Shown here: piece by piece, positions 27,330 to 35,152 of the stretch
How the letters are laid out: each line of letters starts with the position of its first letter
How positions within the stretch are numbered: the stretch's first letter is position 1
DNA from: Epsilonproteobacteria bacterium UBA4036
GTDB taxonomy: Bacteria > Campylobacterota > Campylobacteria > Campylobacterales > Arcobacteraceae
Reading direction: 5' to 3'
Length of the DNA: 64,000 bases
Assembly (NCBI GenBank): GCA_002382325.1
Contig: DGAG01000003.1
Coordinates: 62,001-126,000 of the forward strand
Program-made: the position numbers and the translations under genes
The notes under the pieces: generated by a model
Seen by the model: only the letters and a program-made list of their open reading frames with translations
The model's database searches: none
Told to the model about the DNA's origin: nothing

Positions 27330-27342
27330 GAGGTACTTACTT

Positions 27343-28728
27343 ATGCAAAAACTGTTTTATGAAGTCAATACGTTAGATAAGAAGTGTTATGAAAAATTTC
27401 ATTTGAGTGAAGATATTTTGATGGAACATGCCAGTTTAAGTATGGTATCGTTTATTGAAAATAATTTTAAAAAACAAAGCAGTGTACTGATTGTGTGTGG
27501 AAGTGGCAACAATGGTGCCGATGGCATTGCCTTGGCACGATTACTGTTTGGAAAGTATCAAGTCTATTTGTATACGCCTTATGGTGTTAAATCTCCTATG
27601 GCACAACTTCAACAACAACGAGCAAACAGTATTGGTATTCAAACCATTGAGCAACCCATATCTTGTGATATTATCGTCGATTGTATTTTTGGTACGGGGT
27701 TAAATAAAGTACTCGATGAGTTTAGCATTAAACTCATACAAAAGCTCAACACCTTTAAAGGGTATAAAATTGCGTGTGATATTCCTTCTGGAATCAATAA
27801 AGAGGGACAACTTCTTCCTGTTTGTTTTAAAGCCAATACCACCATTACTATGGGCGCATTAAAAAGTGCTTTGTATGCCGATAATGTCAAAGACAGTGTG
27901 GGAACAATAGAAGTTGCCACGTTAGGAGTTTCTTTGGCATTGTACGAAGGGCAGAGTAACATCTTTTTATTGGATTCGTCTGATATGGAAATTCCGTATC
28001 GATTAAAAAACACTGCCCATAAAGGTGATTTTGGACATTTAAGTGTGATTGTGGGAGAAAAAAAAGGGGCAGGAATTCTTGCGTGTGATGCGGCTTTTAA
28101 CTTTGGATGTTCACTGGTTACGGCAATAACGCACGAATATATTAATTTACCGTATCATATTATGCAATGCCATAAATTACCAACAAACACAACCGCCATG
28201 GCTTTAGGAATGGGATTAGGCAATTATGAAAGCCAAGAAATTTGCCAGTTACTTGAAAGTCCTTTGCCAAAAGTCATTGATGCGGATTTGTGTTACGATG
28301 AAATTGTTTTAACTGCATTACAAGAAAACACCATTATTACCCCTCATCCTAAAGAATTTTGTGCTTTATTAAAATTATGTGATATTGCTAAAATCAGTGT
28401 CGAAGAGTTGCAAAATAATCGTTTTAAATATGCGTTGATGTTCAGTGCTAAGTACCCCAAAGTCGTGTTATATTTAAAAGGAGCCAATTCCATTATTGCC
28501 CATGAGTTTAGATTATACGTCAATGCTTATGGTACTTCTGTTTTAAGTAAAGGCGGAAGTGGCGATGTCTTAACTGGATTGATGGCATCTTTATTGGCAC
28601 AAGGGTATACTCCTTTAAATGCAGCACTAAGTGCCTCTCTTGCACACAGTTTAGCAGCAAGACAATATGAGGGAAACAATTACTCTTTGACCCCTCAAGA
28701 TTTAATCCGTTTAATCAAAACATTATAA
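27343..28728 (+). CDS. nnr: Bifunctional NAD(P)H-hydrate epimerase / dehydratase
   Basis: The 461-residue fusion repairs hydrated NAD(P)H. The N-terminal YjeF epimerase domain (about 1-205) shows GSGNNGADGIALARLL and DCIFGTGL. The C-terminal ADP-dependent dehydratase (ribokinase-like, about 215-461) shows TPHPKEF, LKGANS and the catalytic GGSGDVLTG. The ATG at 27343 is chosen because an AGGAGG lies upstream; an in-frame codon 36 bases earlier is inside the preceding gene. Confidence 0.93.
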   Translation: MQKLFYEVNTLDKKCYEKFHLSEDILMEHASLSMVSFIENNFKKQSSVLIVCGSGNNGADGIALARLLFGKYQVYLYTPYGVKSPMAQLQQQRANSIGIQTIEQPISCDIIVDCIFGTGLNKVLDEFSIKLIQKLNTFKGYKIACDIPSGINKEGQLLPVCFKANTTITMGALKSALYADNVKDSVGTIEVATLGVSLALYEGQSNIFLLDSSDMEIPYRLKNTAHKGDFGHLSVIVGEKKGAGILACDAAFNFGCSLVTAITHEYINLPYHIMQCHKLPTNTTAMALGMGLGNYESQEICQLLESPLPKVIDADLCYDEIVLTALQENTIITPHPKEFCALLKLCDIAKISVEELQNNRFKYALMFSAKYPKVVLYLKGANSIIAHEFRLYVNAYGTSVLSKGGSGDVLTGLMASLLAQGYTPLNAALSASLAHSLAARQYEGNNYSLTPQDLIRLIKTL

Positions 28729-28737
28729 AGAAGAAAT

Positions 28738-29049
28738 ATGAAAGCTGTCCTTATCCAAACAACGTGTGGTTCGAAAAAAGAGGCACAAAAGATTGCACAA
28801 ATTTTGATTGAAGAGAAACTGGCTGCTTGTGTACAACTAACAAAAATTAAGTCACTTTACACTTGGGAAAATAAGCTGTGTGTAGATAAAGAAGTCTTAT
28901 TAAGTATAAAAACTAAAAAAGAAAATTTTCAAAAAATTCAAAGGAAAATTAAAGAAAATCATAGCTATGATTTGCCAGAAATTATAGAATTAGAAATAAC
29001 CAATGCAAGTAAAAGTTACTTGAAATTTATAGAAGGAAATACAAAATGA
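28738..29049 (+). CDS. cutA: CutA-type divalent-cation tolerance protein
   Basis: The 103-residue protein has the CutA1 core: TTCGSKKEAQKIAQILIEEKLAACVQ-type N-terminal segment, SLYTWENKL and the trailing YDLPEIIELEI. CutA forms a very stable PII-like trimer. Its link to copper tolerance is historical and its true role is uncertain. It overlaps thiG by 4 bp (ATGA). Confidence 0.92.
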   Translation: MKAVLIQTTCGSKKEAQKIAQILIEEKLAACVQLTKIKSLYTWENKLCVDKEVLLSIKTKKENFQKIQRKIKENHSYDLPEIIELEITNASKSYLKFIEGNTK

Positions 29050-29825
29050 GTGAAATACTAAAAATTGGGAAATATGAATTTAACAGCCGATTAATCGTGG
29101 GAAGTGGAAAATACAAAGATTTCCAAACAACAAAAGATGCCACACTTGCCAGTGGAAGTGAGCTTATTACGGTTGCAATTAGAAGAGTCAATATTACCAA
29201 CCCAAATGAAGAAAATTTATTAGATTATTTTAAAGACACTAACGTAAAGTTACTGCCAAATTCAGCAGGGTGTTTTACAGCCGATGAAGCCATTACGACT
29301 TTTAGATTAATGAGAGAAGCCACAGGAATTGATATTATTAAATTAGAAGTTATCGGGGATGCTCAAAAAACACTTTATCCGGATGTTATTGAAACGATTA
29401 AAGCGTGTGAAATACTTAAAAAAGAGGGGTTTACCATTATGGCATACACCAATGATGACCCCATTATTGCCAAACGATTAGAACAAGCTGGGGCAGATGC
29501 GATTATGCCATTAGCAGCACCTATTGGTTCGGGGTTAGGTATTCAAAATCGATATAACATTGCGTTTATTAAAGATGCCGTGAAAGTACCTGTTATTGTG
29601 GATGCGGGAGTAGGGTGTGCCAGTGATGCAGCTATTGCTATGGAATTAGGGGCAGAAGCGGTATTAACCAACACCGCCATTGCGTGTGCGCAAGACCCAA
29701 TTTTAATGGCAGAAGCGATGAAGTATGCAGTTATTGCAGGAAGAATGGGATATAAAGCCGGACGGATTCCAAAGAAGCCATATGCAACGGCTAGTTCACC
29801 TATTGATGGACTGATTCAATTCTAA
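29046..29825 (+). CDS. thiG: Thiazole synthase
   Basis: The 259-residue TIM-barrel enzyme has RLIVGSGKY near the N-terminus, the Schiff-base lysine in IIKLEVIGD, and phosphate-binding GSGLGIQN and VDAGVGCASDAA loops. ThiG makes the thiazole phosphate of thiamine from DXP, dehydroglycine and ThiS-thiocarboxylate. No thiS, thiF or thiH is adjacent, so the partners are elsewhere. It closes the housekeeping operon. Confidence 0.95.
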   Translation: MSEILKIGKYEFNSRLIVGSGKYKDFQTTKDATLASGSELITVAIRRVNITNPNEENLLDYFKDTNVKLLPNSAGCFTADEAITTFRLMREATGIDIIKLEVIGDAQKTLYPDVIETIKACEILKKEGFTIMAYTNDDPIIAKRLEQAGADAIMPLAAPIGSGLGIQNRYNIAFIKDAVKVPVIVDAGVGCASDAAIAMELGAEAVLTNTAIACAQDPILMAEAMKYAVIAGRMGYKAGRIPKKPYATASSPIDGLIQF

Positions 29826-29834
29826 AATAAACGA

Positions 29835-29867
29835 AAGGGATTTTCTAAATTTGTTTAGAAATCCCTT
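29835..29867 (+). terminator. Stem-loop at the end of the housekeeping operon
   Basis: AAGGGATTT and CTAAA pair with TTTAG and AAATCCCTT around a TTTG loop, with one bulged T, giving a 14-bp stem ten bases after the thiG stop. There is no clear T tract, so termination efficiency is uncertain. Its last two bases are the first two of the -35 box of the tRNA promoter. Confidence 0.55.
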
Positions 29868-29894
29868 GACATTTTACTTAAAACATATTATAAT
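29866..29894 (+). promoter_or_regulatory. Consensus sigma-70-type promoter of the tRNA operon
   Basis: A perfect TTGACA (29866-29871), a 17-bp spacer and a perfect TATAAT (29889-29894) lie 30 bp before tRNA-Pro. This is an unusually exact consensus for this AT-rich genome, as expected for a stable-RNA promoter. It should drive Pro, His, Arg and Leu, and before the island inserted possibly also tRNA-Gly. Confidence 0.85.
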
Positions 29895-29924
29895 TCCGTC
29901 CTCTTTTTAAGAGAAATTATGTTT

Positions 29925-30002
29925 CGGGGCGTAGCGCAGTCTGGTTAGCGCACCTGGTTTGGGACCAGGGGGCCGGAGGTTCGAATCCTCTCGCCCCGAC
30001 CA
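29925..30002 (+). tRNA. tRNA-Pro (anticodon TGG)
   Basis: The acceptor arms CGGGGCG and CGCCCCG pair perfectly. The anticodon arm CCTGG/CCAGG encloses loop TTTGGGA with anticodon TGG. The T arm has GGTTCGAATCC. The CCA end is encoded. It is the first gene of the tRNA operon. Confidence 0.95.
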
Positions 30003-30027
30003 TTTAATTATTTAAACATCATATTGT

Positions 30028-30105
30028 GGTAGGTATAGCTCAGTTGGTTAGAGCATCGGGTTGTGGTTCCGAGGGTCGTGGGTTCGAGCCCCATTATCTA
30101 CCCCA
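30028..30105 (+). tRNA. tRNA-His (anticodon GTG)
   Basis: The acceptor stem GTAGGTA/TATCTAC is preceded by an extra G at 30028 that faces the C discriminator, the identity feature of tRNA-His. The anticodon loop TTGTGGT gives GTG. CCA is encoded. Confidence 0.93.
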
Positions 30106-30114
30106 TTTTTTATT

Positions 30115-30191
<77 letters not shown>

Positions 30192-30239
30192 TTTTTTGAA
30201 GATTTAGTCTACCTAAATCTTTTTTTTTGTAAAAAACCT

Positions 30240-30324
30240 GCGGATGTGGTGAAATTGGTAGACACGCCAGACTTAGGATCTGGTGCCTCGCGGTGTGGAG
30301 GTTCGAGTCCTCTCATCCGCACCA
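30240..30324 (+). tRNA. tRNA-Leu (anticodon TAG), island integration target
   Basis: This is a class II tRNA with acceptor stem GCGGATG/CATCCGC, anticodon arm CCAGA/TCTGG around CTTAGGA (anticodon TAG), a variable arm and encoded CCA. Its 3' end from 30300 onward is part of a 29-bp direct repeat found again at 62777-62805. The island therefore inserted here while leaving the tRNA intact. Confidence 0.95.
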
Positions 30325-30328
30325 TTTA
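30300..30328 (+). repeat. Left attachment site (attL) in the 3' end of tRNA-Leu
   Basis: The 29 bases from the T arm through CCA plus TTTA are identical to 62777-62805. The left flank differs from the right one outside this block, which defines the crossover core. The intact tRNA lies on the left side. Confidence 0.9.
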
Positions 30329-30371
30329 AAACTACCATAAAATCAGTTTGTTCTCACTTTAAGCTTTCTTT

Positions 30372-30391
30372 GGGTGTCCTCTTAGGTGTCC
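30372..30391 (+). repeat. GGTGTCC tandem motif near the left island end
   Basis: Two GGTGTCC units lie 12 bp apart, and the 20-bp block differs by one base from the block at 62650-62669 beside the integrase gene at the other end. Presence at both ends in the same orientation suggests integrase or excisionase arm-binding sites. Confidence 0.55.
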
Positions 30392-31037
30392 AAAACTACC
30401 CCTTTTTTATATAAGAAAACTTTTAATATTTATAATATAAAATGGTCATTGTTGTTTGTTGATTATTTTATAGTTTTAGCTGAAGTCTAGATGGTCCATT
30501 TAGAATGTAGTAGAATAATTGAATAAAAGATTATAGATATTTATATCTCAGTATTTATAATTGACGTAAAAATATAGAAGTCATTCCAGTAGGGATAGAG
30601 GAGATATAGTATTCTATCTTAATGACTCATCAAAAAGTGCATTTTCATGTTTAAGCTTTGAAAATATGAACATAACTACTGGTATGTTATGTATGCGATA
30701 TAGCTATTAGATAATAGTTGTATTATAATGATTCGGTATTTGTTAAAAATGGTTTTGGTTTTAATTCCCAAAATAGATTTAAGTCTGTCAAAGAATACCT
30801 CTTTGACAGAAGAAGACCGTGTTCTTTTAAAAGAACTTATTAATGTATTAGAAACATTTAATAATGTTTTAAAAAAAATATGAAAATATTAAATTCAAAG
30901 GAGTATAAATGACAAATAAACTAATTAAGGAATTTGTCTAATAGTCCACTTCTTAATAGAAGTTGATATATTCATACCGCACAAAAATAAAGAAAAGTGT
31001 TATCTCCAATATACAAAGCTGAGGGGAGCACATCACA
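30392..31037. other. Left island end, mostly non-coding, with short reading frames
   Basis: Apart from the possible 51-codon frame at 30728 there is no convincing gene. An AAAGGAG site precedes a 10-codon frame at 30909-30941 (MTNKLIKEFV) which stops at once; it may be the decayed 5' end of a lost gene or a leader peptide. A TTGACG-like box near 30562 could belong to a promoter. Confidence 0.4.
30728..30883 (+). CDS. Possible small protein of 51 residues
   Basis: The frame begins MIRYLLKMVLVLIPK and ends with an amphipathic acidic/basic helix (LTEEDRVLLKELINVLETFNNV). No clear ribosome site precedes the ATG. The second half has protein-like composition and could be the surviving C-terminus of a longer regulator whose 5' end has been lost. 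I do not recognise it. Confidence 0.3.
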   Translation: MIRYLLKMVLVLIPKIDLSLSKNTSLTEEDRVLLKELINVLETFNNVLKKI

Positions 31038-31772
31038 TTAAATAACATAAAAAGCGTGTAAATCTTCTAAAATTGCCTGAGAGGGTTTCCCCTCTCTGAG
31101 GCTTTTTTTTATTGCCTTTAGAATTTCACTGTAGTGAGAATAATTAAAATTCTCAAAACTTTCTTCAATCATATTATATTCATCAATAAATACATATTCT
31201 TCAGGAACTTTTGTTCTAAGATAAATTTCTGCTGTAATAAATTGTGCTAAATATCTTAATGTCTGCTCGAATGGAATAATAGTAGTAAATTCTTTTACGA
31301 TTAGAGTATGTACTTCTTTAAAAAGTTCATAAATTGTAAACTCTTTTGCTAAAAGATTATTTATACTCTTGTAAATATGAGATAGTTCTTTATCTTTTAT
31401 ATTTTTTGGTAATTCATTATTTATAAATTTCGTAGGTGACTTTGAAGTAAATAAATTAGTGGCTATTGAGACATTTTTCTCATCAATATTTTTCAATATA
31501 AGTTCATCAAGTTTTTTATTATTTGTAAGTATAGTTCTTGAATAATTTTTTGATGAAAGAACTATATGTGAATAAAGAGAGGGATAGTATTTAAGTATAG
31601 AAGTTATAAAGTGATCTAATTTAAGTAGCTCAATATCATATAAGCCATCTGGAAGTTTTATTCTTTTATCAAATTCAAAATCATTTAGTTTTTTAAAATT
31701 AAACCATTTACTAGAAATTTCTTCTAAATTACTATAGTTTGACAATTCTACAAAATTATTGATAAGTTTCAT
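31038..31772 (-). CDS. Unknown protein of the island
   Basis: The 244-residue protein is hydrophilic, with no signal peptide, membrane helix or motif I recognise. It is mostly helical in appearance (NNLLAKEFTIYELFKEVHTLIVKEF) and ends in KKSLREGKPSQAILEDLH. An AGGAAAG site precedes the ATG. It is transcribed divergently from the small DNA-binding protein gene at 31946, and the shared 173-bp gap holds two palindromic boxes, so the two sides may be co-regulated. A plasmid-maintenance or immunity role is possible but unsupported. Confidence 0.6.
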   Translation of the reverse strand: MKLINNFVELSNYSNLEEISSKWFNFKKLNDFEFDKRIKLPDGLYDIELLKLDHFITSILKYYPSLYSHIVLSSKNYSRTILTNNKKLDELILKNIDEKNVSIATNLFTSKSPTKFINNELPKNIKDKELSHIYKSINNLLAKEFTIYELFKEVHTLIVKEFTTIIPFEQTLRYLAQFITAEIYLRTKVPEEYVFIDEYNMIEESFENFNYSHYSEILKAIKKSLREGKPSQAILEDLHAFYVI

Positions 31773-31829
31773 AGTCTTTCCTATTATTTATAGATGTAAA
31801 AATATTATAAATATTTGTCAAGTTGATAC

Positions 31830-31858
31830 TGCTCAATTTTGAGCAATTCAATTTTGAA
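31830..31858. promoter_or_regulatory. Two adjacent palindromic boxes between divergent genes
   Basis: TGCTCAATTTTGAGCA (31830-31845; arms TGCTCA/TGAGCA) is followed directly by TTCAATTTTGAA (31847-31858; arms TTCAA/TTGAA). Both contain TCAATTTTGA, 15 bp apart. The layout suggests tandem operators for a dimeric regulator, perhaps the AlpA-like protein encoded next. Confidence 0.5.
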
Positions 31859-31945
31859 AGATATAGAATATTATTTTAAGATTTCAGAACCAATTGGCAT
31901 TTAAATTATATAAAAAGGTACCTTTTAAAATAAAAAGGAAAGTAA

Positions 31946-32152
31946 ATGGAAAAAGAAATAAATAGATGGCTTACTCCTAAACAACTTGAGGAGTTATATG
32001 GATTCTCACTAAATTGGCAAGCAAAAGCACGCATGATAAGCAGTAATTCAGGATTGCCATATTCAAAAATAGGTCGTAAATTTATACGTTATGATAGGTA
32101 TGAAATAGAAAAGTGGATTGAAAACCATCGAGTAGTTGGATATTTATTATGA
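31946..32152 (+). CDS. AlpA/excisionase-like helix-turn-helix protein
   Basis: The 68-residue protein has a MerR-like wing-helix of the excisionase/AlpA type: WLTPKQLEELYGFSL as the first helices, GLPYSKIGRKFIRYDRYEIEKWI as the wing and final helix. Such proteins regulate integrase or early operons on mobile elements. An AAAGGAA site precedes the ATG and its end overlaps the next gene by 4 bp. It is the head of a five-gene operon that runs to 34622. Confidence 0.75.
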   Translation: MEKEINRWLTPKQLEELYGFSLNWQAKARMISSNSGLPYSKIGRKFIRYDRYEIEKWIENHRVVGYLL

Positions 32153-32808
32153 AAGTTCATATAAAGCAAAAAAAGAAGAATTTTACGATGATAAGTAATA
32201 TCATTGCACAAGATATCAATATAAGCTTAAAAGCCAAAGGAATGAGCTTAATTATTGCTCATTTTCCAGATGATTGGCATTTTTATGAAGAAAAACTTCA
32301 AGACTATACAAGTGATGGAAAAACAGCCATATCAAATGCACTCAAAGAACTTGAAGTGGGTGGTTATCTTTTTAGAAAACAACTTAGAGAAAAAGGAAGA
32401 TTTTCAAATAAGCTTTGGATATTTTCAGATGAAAAATTAAGTAGTGAAGATTTACAAGATTTTCCCGAGATTAGAAAAACTGATATCGGTAAAAATGATA
32501 ACGGAAAAACAGTAACTACTAATACTCACTCTAATAATATTACAGAGAATAATAAAAAAAACACTCAAAAAAATGGTAGAAAAAAGCCATTCTATAAATT
32601 TGTGAATGTTTTAAAATCAAATGCAGAATTGTATTCTGGTTTGTATATAGAATTTGAAAATAAAATTTACTGTTTTGAAAATATCAATGGTCAACTACTG
32701 CTAAAGGATAAAATAAGTGATCTTATTCTTTCAAAGGTTCAAGCTGAAAAGATATATCAAAAGATGCACAAATCATTTGATGTAAAAATAGTTCGAGGTA
32801 ATAAATGA
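32149..32808 (+). CDS. Replisome-organiser-like winged-helix protein
   Basis: The 219-residue protein starts with a winged-helix domain (about 10-100) with the pattern of phage/plasmid replication organisers and DnaD-like helix proteins: MISNIIAQDINISLKAKGMSL, FPDDWHFYEEKLQDY, ISNALKELEVGGYL and a GRFSNKLWIF wing. A Lys/Asn-rich linker (about 125-150) leads to a C-terminal domain of about 65 residues that I do not recognise. It may start replication of an excised, circular form of the island. It overlaps the genes on both sides by 4 bp. Confidence 0.65.
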   Translation: MKVHIKQKKKNFTMISNIIAQDINISLKAKGMSLIIAHFPDDWHFYEEKLQDYTSDGKTAISNALKELEVGGYLFRKQLREKGRFSNKLWIFSDEKLSSEDLQDFPEIRKTDIGKNDNGKTVTTNTHSNNITENNKKNTQKNGRKKPFYKFVNVLKSNAELYSGLYIEFENKIYCFENINGQLLLKDKISDLILSKVQAEKIYQKMHKSFDVKIVRGNK

Positions 32809-33251
32809 TTGAAAGTATTACCAAGCTCAACCAAGAAACTCAAAATAAAAATTTACGAATGTTTGCAAGAATTGATTTAAAAACGAAGTTACAAATATTG
32901 CAGCTTCAAAAGCAACTGTTTCACAAACTAAAAAATAGTTATAGCGATGTAGATAATACTATTTTGACCCTATCATCACTTGTTTTAGCTATTGATACTG
33001 TTGCAAACGAATTTGATGATGTGAATCTAAATGCAATAAAACTTCGAGCTAGGAATAACAAAGCCAAAATAAAACGGCAAAAGATGCTTGGATATTGGGC
33101 AATAGTAAGAACTTTAAAGTTGGAACAAAATATGAGCTTTAGAGATATTGCAACTTACTTTAAAAAATATCATAAGCTAGAAGTTTCTTATTCCACTATT
33201 TATGAACTATGGAATGAACTAGAAAACAACACACAAATAAAGGAGAATTAG
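32805..33251 (+). CDS. Unknown island protein with C-terminal helix-turn-helix
   Basis: The 148-residue protein is helical and basic. The C-terminal part (MSFRDIATYFKKYHKLEVSYSTIYELWNEL) reads as a helix-turn-helix of the transposase or Par-accessory type. The N-terminal half has a RMFARIDLKTKLQIL start that could be a ribbon or coiled segment. It overlaps the replication-organiser gene by 4 bp, so a role in replication, partition or mobilisation is plausible. I recognise no family. Confidence 0.6.
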   Translation: MIESITKLNQETQNKNLRMFARIDLKTKLQILQLQKQLFHKLKNSYSDVDNTILTLSSLVLAIDTVANEFDDVNLNAIKLRARNNKAKIKRQKMLGYWAIVRTLKLEQNMSFRDIATYFKKYHKLEVSYSTIYELWNELENNTQIKEN

Positions 33252-33255
33252 AAAA

Positions 33256-33735
33256 ATGGCACACGATCAAATATTTACACTTAGTGATGATTTTGGAATT
33301 GAACTTAAAATCATACCTGTAGCACTCAATCTTGATAAAGAGATATATCTGCTTCATATTTTTGAAGAAGATCATAGTTTGAAAAAAAAATTTATAAGAA
33401 ATGAATTAGTTTTGGTAGCTAATCAGATACTAACTTCAACATTTACTGATACAGTCCATTTTATGGAAGAACTCAACCTTTTTGATATAGGTAATAATCA
33501 AAATAAATACCTTGATATTACGGAGTATAAAAGTACAAAAAATCTAAAACTTAAACATGATGGCAATGAAAATATTTTTATTTCAAAATCTGAAGCAAAA
33601 GCTATGTATAAAATTTTTAATTTAGCTTTTTTAGGATATTCAGTTGCTACTGTTCTTGAAAAAGAGTTTAGCTTTGCACCGCAACAACTCACACAATTAC
33701 TTCATAATCAAAGTTTATTAAAGAAGCTCACATGA
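33256..33735 (+). CDS. Unknown island protein
   Basis: The 159-residue protein has no recognisable motif. It is moderately acidic with alternating strands in the first 70 residues and helices at the C-terminus (LLHNQSLLKKLT). An AAGGAG site lies upstream and the stop overlaps the next ATG by 4 bp, so it is a genuine member of the 31946-34622 operon. Function is unknown. Confidence 0.6.
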   Translation: MAHDQIFTLSDDFGIELKIIPVALNLDKEIYLLHIFEEDHSLKKKFIRNELVLVANQILTSTFTDTVHFMEELNLFDIGNNQNKYLDITEYKSTKNLKLKHDGNENIFISKSEAKAMYKIFNLAFLGYSVATVLEKEFSFAPQQLTQLLHNQSLLKKLT

Positions 33736-34622
33736 GTTTCTTTAGTACTATAATCATTATTACAGCTATCTTTTCATTATTCATTGGCTATTACTTTTAT
33801 ATCAAGTATCTGGAAAAATTTTATTTGGAACAAGAAGAAACTAAAAAACACTTTGTTGCACAAAGTATAAAGCAAAAACAAAAAGAAAAGTTTGATAAAT
33901 TGCAGAAATTAGAGAAATTGAAAGTTCTAGAACAAGAAAAACAAATTAATCTTGAACATACAAAAAAAATGAAAGAAGAAAAATTTGAGAAAAGTTTTCT
34001 TGGGGAAAAAGAACCTGTGAAATATTATCTTTATAATACAGATTCATTAGATTACAGTATTAAAAATATGTATAAAGAAATAGTACATAAAAATCTATGG
34101 ATAAATGAACCTTTTCATACTAAGTTGTATGAATTTTTGATGCTTGTGAATGATAATGATTTTATGATTGTTGATCCACATTCAAAAATTATAGCTATGA
34201 ATACAAGAGATAAATACAATAAAATGCAAACTTCAAAAGCTTACCAAGTCTACAGCACCAAAGATATTATCAAGCATATGATATCTTACTGTATAAATGA
34301 AATTAAAAGATTTAATAAAAAAGATGCACAAAATCTTGTAATATCAATTTTTATAGTAGCGTTAAAACTATCAGTTCATTATCTATCACGAGAAGTACCG
34401 CAAGATATAATTGATAAAATGTTAAAAGATTATATTCATTCTCCAGCCATAAGAAATATAATTCAAATGATTGAAGCAAAAAATGAGAAAATTTATTTTA
34501 TCCAAGAGTCCATCTATGATGCTTTTTCTGTGGTTGAAACATTACCTTATAATGATAGGGAAATTCCAAAATCATTAGAAATAAAACGAAAAATCTCACC
34601 AAAAGTTCTTCAAAATATCTAA
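33732..34622 (+). CDS. Membrane-anchored coiled-coil protein, unknown
   Basis: The 296-residue protein begins with one transmembrane helix (about 4-24) followed by a Lys/Glu-rich coiled coil (about 30-95, repeated KEKFDKLQKLEKLKVL-type heptads) and a globular C-terminal domain of about 200 residues. In that domain I see DNDFMIVDPHSKIIAMN and a helical region, with no known family signature. The topology resembles TcpA-like or relaxase-accessory membrane proteins of plasmids, but the match is only in outline. It is the last gene of the operon, with a stem-loop after it. Confidence 0.6.
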   Translation: MSFFSTIIIITAIFSLFIGYYFYIKYLEKFYLEQEETKKHFVAQSIKQKQKEKFDKLQKLEKLKVLEQEKQINLEHTKKMKEEKFEKSFLGEKEPVKYYLYNTDSLDYSIKNMYKEIVHKNLWINEPFHTKLYEFLMLVNDNDFMIVDPHSKIIAMNTRDKYNKMQTSKAYQVYSTKDIIKHMISYCINEIKRFNKKDAQNLVISIFIVALKLSVHYLSREVPQDIIDKMLKDYIHSPAIRNIIQMIEAKNEKIYFIQESIYDAFSVVETLPYNDREIPKSLEIKRKISPKVLQNI

Positions 34623-34644
34623 ACAGGTGTTTATTTACCTGTTT
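34621..34644 (+). terminator. Stem-loop after the replication-like operon
   Basis: AAACAGGT (34621-34628) pairs with ACCTGTTT (34637-34644) around an 8-base loop, starting in the stop codon of the preceding gene. A short T-rich stretch follows, so it may terminate transcription. Confidence 0.5.
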
Positions 34645-35152
34645 GGAATTTGTTTAGTTTTCTGTTTTTTAAAACATTTTCCAAAAAAGTCTAAATCCTC
34701 ATCATTCAGATACTTTTGTGTTTAATCCCTTCAAAAAAGGAAACTGAAAAAAATATTTATCACTACCTCTTTTTTGGCTATTAAAATATCAAACAAATTT
34801 TCATGTTAAAATCACTTTAGTTTTTTATTTAAAAAGACAAACTACCTTATAGGTGGAGCTCAAGAATTGCTTACGAGTATTCTGTACCATCTTAACCAAA
34901 AGAGCGTCAAAAAGTTTTAATTTTCTTTGATTTAGAAATTTTTTGCACTATCAATAATCAAAGAAGTGTGGCAAGCTTTGATTTGCAAGTACAATTTAAA
35001 ATAGACTAGTAAATTTTTACCTCTAACTGGTACTGTACGAAATATTAGCGATTTAGATGCAAAAATCGAAAAATAAATGCAGATTGACTAAACAAACTTT
35101 TGCCTATGATAGAGGCTGAAACTATCAAAATAATTAAAATAAAAGGACAATT
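34645..35152. other. Intergenic region before the second recombinase
   Basis: About 500 bases contain no convincing gene on either strand. The stretch is rich in A/T runs, and includes a short GGTACTGTACG near 35029. It may hold a replication origin or recombination site for the flanking genes; I see no iterons that would prove this. Confidence 0.4.

Noticed and set aside
29835..29867. Thiamine-pyrophosphate riboswitch near thiG
   Set aside because: The structure is downstream of thiG and is a simple stem-loop without the conserved TPP (THI) core.
30909..30941. A 10-codon frame with a good ribosome site (MTNKLIKEFV)
   Set aside because: Too short to call as a gene; it may be a remnant or leader and is mentioned only in the region note.
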